Below are positions 49,401 through 61,200 of a stretch of DNA of 64,000 nt, one piece after another. Each line of letters starts with the position of its first letter. The stretch's first letter is position 1. The stretch lies in contig NW_027506971.1 of assembly GCF_052324685.1 (NCBI RefSeq), positions 358,379-422,378 on the forward strand, given 5' to 3'. The notes below the pieces were generated by a model. It was given only the letters and a program-made list of their open reading frames with translations. It did not search any database and was not told the origin of the DNA. The stretch comes from Brachyhypopomus gauderio. Its lineage: Eukaryota; Chordata; Actinopteri; Gymnotiformes; Hypopomidae. The translations under genes and the position numbers were made by a program.

Positions 49401-51396
49401 TTGAATGAAAACAGTGTTTGGATGTGATAACAAGCTGTTTTATCATGTTTGTAATGTTACACATGCATTTCCAAACAAGTAGTAAGTCTTGTATTAAGGC
49501 GTTCAAAACAGCGTTTGCTGGCGCTGTAAGCGCTCTAAACAGTGTCTCTGAGCATAACTTGTGGCAAAAGTGCAACTTTTGAAGAATGAACTGAAAACTC
49601 ATATTTTGTTCCAAAACAGTGTTTGGATGTGATAACAAGCTGTTTTATCATGTTTGTAATGTTACACATGCATTTCCTAACAAGTAGTAAGGCTTGCATT
49701 AAGGCATTCAAAACAGCGTTTGCTGGCGCTGTAAGCGCTCTAAACAGTGTTTCTGAGCATAACTTGTGGCAAAAGTGCAACTTTTGAAGAATGAAAAGAA
49801 AACTCATATTTTGAATGAAAACAGTGTTTGGATGTGATAACAAGCTGTTTTATCATGTTTGTAATGTTACACATGCATTTCCAAACAAGTAGTAAGTCTT
49901 GTATTAAGGCGTTCAAAACAGCGTTTGCTGGCGCTGTAAGAGCTCTAAACAGTGTTTCTGAGCATAACTTGGGGCAAAAGTGCAACTTTTGAAGAATGAA
50001 CTGAAAACTCATATTTTGTTTCAAAACAGTGTTTGGATGTGATAACAAGCTGTTTTATCATGTTTGTAATGTTACACATGCATTTCCAAACAAGTAGTAA
50101 GTCTTGCATTAAGGCGTTCAAAACAGCGTTTGCTGGCGTTGTAAGTGCTCTAAACAGTGTTTCTGAGCATAACTTGTGGCAAAAGTGCAACTTTTGAAGA
50201 ATGAACTGAAAACTCATATTTTGTTTCAAAACTGTGTTTGGATGTGATAACAAGCTGTTTTATCATGTTTGTGATGTTACACATGCATTTCCAAACAAGT
50301 AGTAAGTCTTGCATTAAGGCGTTCAAAACAGCGTTTGCTGGCGTTGTAAGTGCTCTAAACAGTGTTTCTGAGCATAACTTGTGGCAAAAGTGCAACTTTT
50401 GAAGAATGAACTGAAAACTCATATTTTGTTTCAAAACTGTGTTTGGATGTGATAACAAGCTGTTTTATCATGTTTGTGATGTTACACATGCATTTCCAAA
50501 CAAGTAGTAAGTCTTGCATTAAGGCGTTCAAAACAGCGTTTGCTGGCGCTGTAAGCGCTCTAAACAGTGGTTCTGAGCATAACTTGTGGCAAAAGTGCAA
50601 CTTTTGAAGAATGAACTGAAAACTCATATTTTGTTTCAAAACTGTGTTTGGATGTGATAACAAGCTGTTTTATCATGTTTGTGATGTTACACATGCATTT
50701 CCAAACAAGTAGTAAGTCTTGCATTAAGGCGTTCAAAACAGCGTTTGCTGGCGTTGTAAGTGCTCTAAACAGTGTTTCTGAGCATAACTTGTGGCAAAAG
50801 TGCAACTTTTGAAGAATGAACTGAAAACTCATATTTTGTTTCAAAACAGTGTTTGGATGTGATAACAAGCTGTTTTATCATGTTTGTAATGTTACACATG
50901 CATTTCCAAACAAGTAGTAAGTCTTGCATTAAGGCGTTCAAAACAGCGTTTGCTGGCGCTGTAAGCGCTCTAAACAGTGTTTCTGAGCATAACTTGGGGC
51001 AAAAGTGCAACTTTTGAAGAATGAACTGAAAACTCATATTTTGTTTCAAAACAGTGTTTGGATGTGATAACAAGCTGTTTTATCATGTTTGTAATGTTAC
51101 ACATGCATTTCCAAACAAGTAGTAAGTCTTGCATTAAGGCGTTCAAAACAGCGTTTGCTGGCGTTGTAAGTGCTCTAAACAGTGTTTCAGAGCATAACTT
51201 GTGGCAAAAGTGCAACTTTTGAAGAATGAACTGAAAACTCATATTTTGTTTCAAAACTGTGTTTGGATGTGATAACAAGCTGTTTTATCATGTTTGTGAT
51301 GTTACACATGCATTTCCAAACAAGTAGTAAGTCTTGCATTAAGGCGTTCAAAACAGCGTTTGCTGGCGCTGTAAGCGCTCTAAACAGTGGTTCTGA
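37473..51396. repeat. 205-bp satellite array with alternating A/B blocks, about 68 units
   Basis: Type B runs from 37473 to about 43190, then about two type A units, then type B to about 45850, type A to about 47270, type B to about 49950, and type A up to the third insertion at 51397. The block order reflects higher-order duplication: unit patterns at 43602-47184 recur at 47696-51278 with a shift of 4,094. Patterns at 40943-43295 recur at 43602-45954 with a shift of 2,659 (13 units minus 6 bp). Shortened 'gataagctg' units mark both shifts. Confidence 0.95.
43600..51280. repeat. 4,094-bp higher-order satellite repeat, two copies
   Basis: Twenty monomers, two of them 3 bp short, form a block repeated at about 43.6-47.2 kb and 47.7-51.3 kb. 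The first copy returns to type B units where the second runs into the insertion. The first copy therefore looks like a version of the pre-insertion flank that lacks the transposon. Confidence 0.75.
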
Positions 51397-54300
51397 CCCA
51401 GATAGCAAAATTATTATGGCCCAGATGTGGCCCACTTGCCACATTTTCATCTGGCCCACTTGCCACACTGATTACCGGGCCTTAAGTGGGCCACTCCCGG
51501 TTGCCAGATTTGGGCCACATGTCAGCCAAAAGAGAAGCACACATTTGGGCCAGATGTGGGCCACAAGCTGACTACAAGGTGTGGGCCATATCTGGAACAG
51601 ATCTGCACCAGACTCATTTCAGTAATAAAACTATTCTGGAAGCACAAAATGAATGCAAACACTGGAATTAGTGCAAAAGAATTTAATTTATTTAACACTC
51701 AAAACAACCTCCTCCTTCCAGATCACTGTCCAGTACAAAAACATTGGATTGATTTACATAACAGTATTTGACAACATTCAAACGTTACAATTTTGGTGTG
51801 AATCTCACACACACTGTCTCTTCTGCCGTAGCTTCCTCCATCCTTCTCTGTTCATTGCTAAATGTAGCCATATATTAACGTAGAACTCAATTTCTTGATT
51901 TGTGGCCGGTCTGGTGAGCCAATTTCTTCTAACAGCTCCTTTGTGGAAAACAAAGAGCAAAACAAAAAAGGAGATTGTTTAGTAAAGCAAGTGTTATAGA
52001 AGCTTATCACCATTTCTAATCAAATTGGAAACATTATATTCAAAAACACACTACTGAGCTCAAAATGTGTATTTAAATCTACTTATTTAAATTAGCTGTT
52101 GTCTTTTATCCTTTTTAAAATGAAAAATGTTAACCATGCAAGATTAACCTATTCACACTCATGCTGAAGTTACACACTTCCTTTATTACAGCTGAGACAA
52201 ACATTTTGCTTTAAAGCATTAAGTACATTTCAAGGAATTAATTTATGGTAATCAAACAAGTTAGTAGTACAATACAGCACCTACCAGCAATCACATCTTT
52301 TAGGAACAAGCTGCTGAATGCCATTTTCCCATTTATGTCCTGCCAGTTTAACTTCTTGGCTAGAGTTAGCCAGTTTGCTTCATGATTCGCCACACAGTAT
52401 CCTTAATAACAATAACAACATTGTCAACATTATCAACATTATCAACACAAGCACATTAATCAAGAATATAATTTGTACATAATTTTCCTGAAAACAGGCT
52501 ATAAAACAAAGATAAAACATTGAAAAAGTCAAGCACAAAACAATACTTGCTTGAAACAAGCTTTGTAAAACAGATTTAAACAAATCCAAGTAATTTTAGA
52601 TGAAACAAACACCAAGGCCTCAAAATGAAATTAATCACAAAACAAAAGTATTGTCCCTTTTAAATATTAACAGGTGGTTGCTGATTTGCCAGGCTAGCCC
52701 TTTGCTCTCTCCTTGCCTGCCTCCCACCTTCTCGATCCATGGATGGGTGTTGCCATCTCTTCATCCACATTTCTATTTCTTGGGCAGCAGCCTTCATCGT
52801 AATCCTGTTACATCTAACTGCACCTGGAAATACAAAATACTTAAGACATTGAGCACAGCCACCTTTTCACCTTCACTGCCACACCTGACCCACATCTTAA
52901 CCACAAGCACTATTGGGTCATTATTGTTGCATTACACACCACCATTTAATGTGAGAAATGAAATTATAGAATGCAAGTCAATAACCATTTTAAATAAAAT
53001 TCTAAGTGTTTTAAAATATTACTGGTGTGATGGCTTAGATAAACGTTTGTATGGCAAAGTTGCATTTTCAAACAAATGCTCACATCAAAAAGCAGAAAGC
53101 ATACCAATTATTACATTAGTTGTGTGTTATGAAGCTCCATCTTTCTGTTTATGCCCCTCCAGCCAGAGTTTGTCATTGTACATCTCATGATCTCTCTCCA
53201 GACAGTGTCTTTCACATCCAAACATTCCTGAAGTCCTTCGGTGATCTATAAATAAAAACAGAGTTAGATAAATAATAAGAAGAAATAATAAATCAAGCAC
53301 AAGTAAATTACATCAACAACTGCTGGCAAAAATAAAGGAATCATTACACAAGGCTTTTCAACATTTTGGCTTTGTGAAGACATGACATTAAGCATCAGGA
53401 TAGAAAACAATAACAAAAACCTTCAAAATTGAAACAATGTTGATGATAGCTCAACACAAATTTGCAGACTAGTATTTTCTTTTAACATTTAAGCAACTGG
53501 TCATAAATTGAAAGAAAACTATGGTAACACCTATTTAAAATCAAATATCAAATTAAAAAAGATGACACTGTGTTTGGAAATAGCAGAATAAGCTTGTTGG
53601 CATAATAATATAGCTTAGCTAAATCAAGATTTATATTCATTATATGAATTAGCTACATTAGCTAGCTAAACCCATTTGTGTCCTTTTGTTCTCACCCCCC
53701 CAGCAGCTCGTCCCTCTTGTAAATAAAACTTGTCCTTAAAGTGGTCACGATAACAGACTCTATGTCTGTAGGACACGCTAAGTTATCACTAAACTAGCGA
53801 TAAAAACAAACAAAGAGAGAAAAAGTAAAGTGGCTAAAAACAGTACACAAAGACGGAAGATAAAGTTAGCTAGCTAGCTAGCCGTTAGCAAGCTAGTCTA
53901 GAGAACAAAGAAAAATAATGACGCATAGAAAAAATGCATACAGACAAATTTAGCGAAAGTAGCACTATTTTAAAGTACAGTTAACCAATTGTAAAGCTTA
54001 GCAAGCCTCCTTGTCAATGTTCTTTTGGGCAGGGAGAGAAACTTAAGTCTTACCTTGTGCGTGCGTAAAACGTGTATGTCGTCCGTCTTTTCCGGTGTGG
54101 TCGGAAGTGCAGGTAGAGTGTTGGGTGATTGTGCTTTAAACTTTCAGCACGAACTTCAGCCAATCGACTCGCACTTTCAGCATATGTGCTGCCTTAATGT
54201 TTTGTCACGAGTACAGCAAATAAAACTAAAAGGTAACAATTGTTGGGATATTTTTTCTTGACCCAGATAGGCCCCAACACTGCCCCGATGAACCGATTAG

Positions 54301-55203
54301 TTTTGACTGAATTACCCAAGCAAAGTCTTAACACCAAAAGTTCTTTTAGATTAATTTATATGGAATATAATTGAATACAATATAGTCAAAATATACGTGG
54401 TACAAACTCTCCAGTGCACTGGTGCTAGTTGCCTAGAACTCTACCTAGCCCAAGTGGATCTCAGCAGCGTCCAAGCAAAAAGTCCTCGTGCTGGGCGATG
54501 TCCTCCCTTTCATACCTCTTCTCTAAGTTTCGATATCTGCCCCCACCTTTGCTACTCTTCCTTAGAGCCCCCCCTGCTCCTCTCTAGCCGTCCATCTCCT
54601 TATCTCAAACTGCTTGTTTTGCAGCTTACACTGAATAGGCCCATTCTATTCTCCTCAAGGCCATTGAGGCTTTCTCACTTCTGCTCTTCCACAGTCTTTC
54701 AGGAAAACATTAGGCTAAGTTTAAACATTAAGTTATTCACCTTTAAATTTCTTTTTTCCAACACAAACTAAATTAAATTTAATTAAGTTGGCTTGACAAA
54801 GCATGTGGTACCTTTAATTACTATAGTCAAATCAAATATATTTATATAGCGCTTTTCACAACACATGTTTTCACAAAGCGCTTTACAGGATTTACAAGTT
54901 TTAACAAACTTTTTTTTTTTGAGTTTTTGGAGTTTTTTTATAATGTATTACGGCCCAGATCAGTACTGAGGCATGTGGGCCAAATAACAGTTTGTAACAT
55001 GTGGGCCACTTTTGGCTCACATGTAGGCAACACTGCCATATCTGTGCCAGAAGTGGGCCACATCTGTTTTGCAACTTGTGGGCCAGATGTGTGTTTTCAA
55101 TATGTGGGCCACCTCTGGCTCACATGCGGTTTGCGAGGCCCGACAGTGAGCCACCAGTGCCATATCTCAGCCGGGAGTGGCCCACATCCGTCTGCTATCT
55201 GGG
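51397..55203. mobile_element. 3.8-kb TIR DNA transposon, copy 3
   Basis: Same termini and flanks as the other copies; 3807 bp. Relative to copy 2 it has one extra C in the run near 53695-53701, exactly at the exon 2 donor of the minus-strand gene. Otherwise I saw no differences. Confidence 0.85.
51805..54054 (-). pseudogene. DUF4806-like multi-exon gene, copy 3
   Basis: Exon 6 is 51938-51805, exon 5 is 52401-52285, exon 4 is 52823-52660, exon 3 runs from 53245 to a stop at 53111, exon 2 is about 53765-53697, and exon 1 ends at 54054. The C-run at the exon 2 donor is one base longer here (seven instead of six), which adds a G before GTGAG or leaves the phase ambiguous. It could equally be a homopolymer sequencing difference. 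Exon 5 carries the same frame break as the other copies. Confidence 0.58.
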
Positions 55204-58200
55204 GAGCATAACTTGTGGCAAAAGTGCAACTTTTGAAGAATGAACTGAAAACTCATATTTTGTTCTAAAACAGTGTTTGGATGTGATAACAAGCTGTTTT
55301 ATCATGTTTGTAATGTTACACATGCATTTCCAAACAAGTAGTAAGTCTTGTATTAAGGCGTTCAAAACAGTGTTTGCTGGCGCTGTAAGCGCTCTAAACA
55401 GTGTTTCTGAGCATAACTTGGAGCAAAAGTGCAACTTTTGTAGAATGAACTGAAAACTCATATTTTGTTCTAAAACAGTGTTTGGATGTGATAACAAGCT
55501 GTTTTATCATGTTTGTAATGTTACACATGCATTTCCAAACAAGTAGTAAGTCTTGTATTAAGGCGTTCAAAACAGCGTTTGCTGGCGCTGTAAGCGCTCT
55601 AAACAGTGTCTCTGAGCATAACTTGTGGCAAAAGTGCAACTTTTGAAGAATGAACTGAAAACTCATATTTTGTTCCAAAACAGTGTTTGGATGTGATAAC
55701 AAGCTGTTTTATCATGTTTGTAATGTTACACATGCATTTCCTAACAAGTAGTAAGGCTTGCATTAAGGCGTTCAAAACAGCGTTTGCTGGCGTTGTAAGA
55801 GCTCTAAACAGTGTTTCTGAGCATAACTTGTGGCAAAAGTGCAACTTTTGAAGAATGAAAAGAAAACTCATATTTTGAATGAAAACAGTGTTTGGATGTG
55901 ATAACAAGCTGTTTTATCATGTTTGTAATGTTACACATGCATTTCCAAACAAGTAGTAAGTCTTTTATTAAGGCGTTCAAAACAGCGTTTGCTGGCGCTG
56001 TAAGCGCTCTAAACAGTGTTTCTGAGCATAACTTGTGGCAAAAGTGCAACTTTTGAAGAATGAACTGAAAACTCATATTTTGAATGAAAACAGTGTTTGG
56101 ATGTGATAACAAGCTGTTTTATCATGTTTGTAATGTTACACATGCATTTCCAAACAAGTAGTAAGTCTTGTATTAAGGCGTTCAAAACAGCGTTTGCTGG
56201 CGCTGTAAGCGCTCTAAACAGTGTTTCTGAGCATAACTTGTGGCAAAAGTGCAACTTTTGAAGAATGAACTGAAAACTCATATTTTGTTCCAAAACAGTG
56301 TTTGGATGTGATAACAAGCTGTTTTATCATGTTTGTAATGTTACACATGCATTTCCTAACAAGTAGTAAGGCTTGCATTAAGGCGTTCAAAACAGCGTTT
56401 GCTGGCGCTGTAAGCGCTCTAAACAGTGTTTCTGAGCATAACTTGTGGCAAAAGTGCAACTTTTGAAGAATGAACTGAAAACTCATATTTTGTTCTAAAA
56501 CAGTGTTTGGATGTGATAACAAGCTGTTTTATCATGTTTGTAATGTTACACATGCATTTCCTAACAAGTAGTAAGGCTTGCATTAAGGCGTTCAAAACAG
56601 CGTTTGCTGGCGCTGTAAGCGCTCTAAACAGTGTTTCTGAGCATAACTTGTGGCAAAAGTGCAACTTTTGAAGAATGAAAAGAAAACTCATATTTTGAAT
56701 GAAAACAGTGTTTGGATGTGATAACAAGCTGTTTTATCATGTTTTGTAATGTTACACATGCATTTCCAAACAAGTAGTAAGTCTTTTATTAAGGCGTTCA
56801 AAACAGCGTTTGCTGGCGCTGTAAGCGCTCTAAAACAGTGTTTCTGAGCATAACTTGTGGCCAAAAGTGCAACTTTTGAAGAATGAACTGAAAACTCATA
56901 TTTTGAATGAAAACAGTGTTTGGATGTGATAACAAGCTGTTTTATCATGTTTGTAATGTTACACATGCATTTCCAAACAGTAGTAAAGTCTTGTATTAAG
57001 GCGTTCAAAACAGCGTTTGCTGGCGCTGTAAGCGCTCTAAACAGTGTTTCTGAGCATAACTTGTGGCAAAAGTGCAACTTTTGAGAATGAACTGAAAACT
57101 CATATTTTGTTCCGAAAACAGTGTTTGGATGTGATAACAAGCTGTTTTATCATGTTTGTAATGTTACACATGCATTTCCTAAACAAGTAGTAAGGCTTGC
57201 ATTAAGGCGTTCAAAACAGCGTTTGCTGGCGCTGTAAGCGCTCTAAACAGTGTTTCTGAGCATACTTGTGGCAAAAGTGCAACTTTTGAAGAATGAAAAG
57301 AAAACTCATATTTTGAATGAAAACAGTGTTTGAGATGTGATAACAAGCTGTTTTATCATGTTTGTAATGTTACACATGCATTCCAAAACAAGTAGTAAGT
57401 CTTGTATTAAGGCGTTCAAAACAGCGTTTGCTGGCGCTGTAAGCGCTCTAAACAGTGTTTCTGAGCATAACTTGGAGCAAAAGTGCAACTTTTGAAGAAT
57501 GAACTGAAAACTCATATTTTGTTCTAAAACAGTGTTTGGATGTGATAACAAGCTGTTTTATCATGTTTGTAATGTTACACATGCATTTCCAAACAAGTAG
57601 TAAGTCTTGTATTAAGTGCGTTCAAAACAGTGTTTTGCTGGCGCTGTAAGCGCTCTAAACAGTGTTTCTGAGCATAACTTGGAGCAAAAGTGCAACTTTT
57701 GTAGAATGAACTGAAAACTCATATTTTGTTCTAAAACAGTGTTTGGATGTGATAACAAGCTGTTTTATCATGTTTGTAATGTTACACATGCATTTCCAAA
57801 CAAGTAGTAAGTCTTGTATTAAGGCGTTCAAAACAGTGTTTGCTGGCGCTGTAAGCGCTTCTAAACAGTGTTTCTGAGCATAACTTGGAGCAAAAGTGCA
57901 ACTTTTGTAGAATGAACTGAAAACTCATATTTTGTTCTAAAACAGTGTTTGGATGTGATTAACAAGCTGTTTTATCATGTTTGTAATGTTACACATGCAT
58001 TTCCAAACAAGTAGTAAGTCTTGTATTAAGGCGTTCAAAACAGCGTTTGCTGGCACTGTAAGCGCTCTAAACAGTGTTTCTGAGCATAACTTGGAGCAAA
58101 AGTGCAACTTTTGAAGAATGAACTGAAAACTCATATTTTGTTCCAAAACAGTGTTTGGTATGTGATAACAAGCTGTTTTATCATGTTTGTAATGTTACAC

Positions 58201-61200
58201 CATGCATTTCCTAACAAGTAGTAAGGCTTGCATTAAGGCGTTCAAAAACAGCGTTTGCTGGCGTTGTAAGAGCTCTAAACAGTGTTTCTGAGCATAACTT
58301 GTGGCAAAAGTGCAACTTTTGAAGAATGAAAAGAAAACTCATATTTTGAATGAAAACAGTGTTTGGATGTGATAACAAGCTGTTTTATCATGTTTGTAAT
58401 GTTACACATGCATTTCCAAACAAGTAGTAAGTCTTTTATTAAGGCGTTCAAAACAGCGTTTGCTGGCGCTGTAAGAGCTCTAAACCAGTGTTTCTGAGCA
58501 TAACTTGTGCAAAAGTGCAACTTTTGAAGAATGAAAAGAAAACTCATATTTTGAATGAAAACAGTGTTTGGATGTGATAACAAGCTGTTTTATCATGTTT
58601 GTTAATGTTACACATGCATTTCCAAACAAGTAGTAAGTCTTGTATTAGGCGTTCATAACAGCGTTTGCTGGCGCTGTATGCGCTCTAAACAGTGTCTCTG
58701 AGCATAACTTGTGGCAAAAGTGCAACTTTTGAAGAATGAACTGAAAACTCATATTTTGTTCCAAAACCAGTGTTTGGATGTGATAACAAGCTGTTTTATC
58801 ATGTTTGTAATGTTACACATGCATTTCCTAACAAGTAGTAAGGGCTTGCATTAAGGCATTCAACACAGCGTTTGCTGGCGTTGTAAGAGCTCTAAACAGT
58901 GTTTCTGAGCATAACTTGTGGCAAAAGTGCAACTTTTGAAGAATGAAAAAGAAAACTCATATTTTGAATGAAAACAGTGTTTGGATGTGATAACAAGCTG
59001 TTTTATCATGTTTGTAATGTTACACATGCATTCCAAACAAGTAGTAAGTCTTTTTATTAAGGCGTTCAAAACAGCGTTTGCTGGCGCTGTAAGCGCTCTA
59101 AACAGTGTTTCTGAGCATAACTTGTGCAAAAGATGCAACTTTTGAAGAATGAACTGAAAACTCATATTTTGAATGAAAACATGTGTTTGGATGTGATAAC
59201 AAGCTGTTTTATCATGTTTGTAATGTTACACATGCATTTCCAAACAAGTAGTAAGTCTTGTATTAAGGCGTTCAAAACAGTGTTTGCTGGCGTTGTAAGA
59301 GCTCTAAACAGTGTTTCTGAGCATAACTTGTGGCAAAAGTGCAACTTTTGAAGAATGAAAAGAAAACTCATATTTTGAATGAAAACAGTGTTTGGATGTG
59401 ATAACAAGCTGTTTTATCATGTTTGTAATGTTACACATGCATTTCCAAACAAGTAGTAAGTCTTGTATTAGAAGGCGTTCAAACAGCGTTTGCTGGCGCT
59501 GTAAGCGCTCTAAACAGTGTTTACTGAGCATAACTTGTGGCAAAAGTGCAACTTTTGAAGAATGAAAAGGAAAACTCATATTTTGAATGAAAACAGTGTT
59601 TGGATGTGATAAGCTGTTTTTATCATGTTTGTAATGTTACACATGCATTTCCAAACAAGTAGTAATGTCTTGTATTAAGGCGTTCAAAACAGTGTTTTGC
59701 TGGCGCTGTAAGCGCTCTAAACAGTGTTTCTGAGCATAACTTGGAGCAAAAGTGCAACTTTTGTAGAATGAACTGAAAACTCATATTTTGTTCTAAAACA
59801 GTGTTTGGATGTGATAACAAGCTGTTTTATCATGTTTGTAATGTTACACATGCATTTCCAAACAAGTAGTAAGTCTTGTATTAAGGCGTTCAAAACAGCG
59901 TTTGCTGGCACTGTAAGCGCTCTAAAACAGTGTTTCTGAGCATAACTTGGAGCAAAAGTGCAACTTTTGAAGAATGAACTGCAAAACTCATATTTTGTTC
60001 CAAAACAGTGTTAGGATGTGATACAAGCTGTTTTATCATGTTTGTAATGTTTACACATGCATTTCTAACAAGTAGTAAGGCTTGCATTAAAGGCGTTCAA
60101 AACAGCGTTTGCTGGCGTTGTAAGAGCTCTAAACAGTGTTTCTGAGCATAACTTGTGGCAAAAGTGCAACTTTTGAAGAATGAAAAGAAAACTCATATTT
60201 TGAATGAAAACAGTGTTTGGATGTTGATAACAAGCTGTTTATATCATGTTTGTAATGTTACACATGCATTTCCAAACAAGTAGTAAGTCTTGTATTAAGG
60301 CGTTCAAACAGCGTTTGCTGGCGCTGTAAGAGCTCTAAACAGTGTTTCTGAGCATAACTTGTGGCAAAAAGTGCAACTTTTGAAGAATGAAAAGAAAACT
60401 CATATTTTGAATGAAAACAGTGTTTGGATGTGATAACAAGCTGTTTATCATGTTTGTAATGTTACACATGCATTTCCAAACAAGTAGTAAGTCTTGTATT
60501 AAGGCGTTCAAAACAGCGTTGCTGGCGCTGTAAGCGCTCTAAACAGTGTCTCTGAGCATACTTGTGGCAAAAGTGCAACTTTTGAAGAATGAACTGAAAA
60601 CTCATATTTTGTTCCAAAACAGTGTTTGGATGTGATAACAAGCTGTTTTATCATGTTTGTAATGTTACACATGCATTTCCTAACAAGTAGTAAGGCTTGC
60701 ATTAAGGCAATTCAAAACAGCGTTTGCTGGCGCTGTAAGCGCTCTAAAACAGTGTTTCTGAGCATAACTTGTGGCAAAAGTGCAACTTTTGAAGAATGAA
60801 AAGAAAACTCATATTTTGAATGAAAACAGTGTTTGGATGTGATAACAAGCTGTTTTATCATGTTTGTAATGTTACACATGCATTTCCAAACAAGTAGTAA
60901 GTCTTGTATTAAGGCGTTCAAAACAGCGTTTGCTGCGCTGTAAGAGCTCTAAACAGTGTTTCTGAGCATAACTTGTGGCAAAAGTGCAACTTTTGAAGAA
61001 TGAAAAGAAAACTCATATTTTGAATGAAAACAGTGTTTGGATGTGATAACAAGACTGTTTTATCATGTTTGTAATGTTACACATGCATTTCCAAACAAGT
61101 AGTAAGTCTTGTAATAAGGCGTTCAAAAACAGCGTTTGCTGGCGCTGTAAGCGCTCTAAACAGTGTCTCTGAGCATAACTTGTGGCAAAAGTGCAACTTT

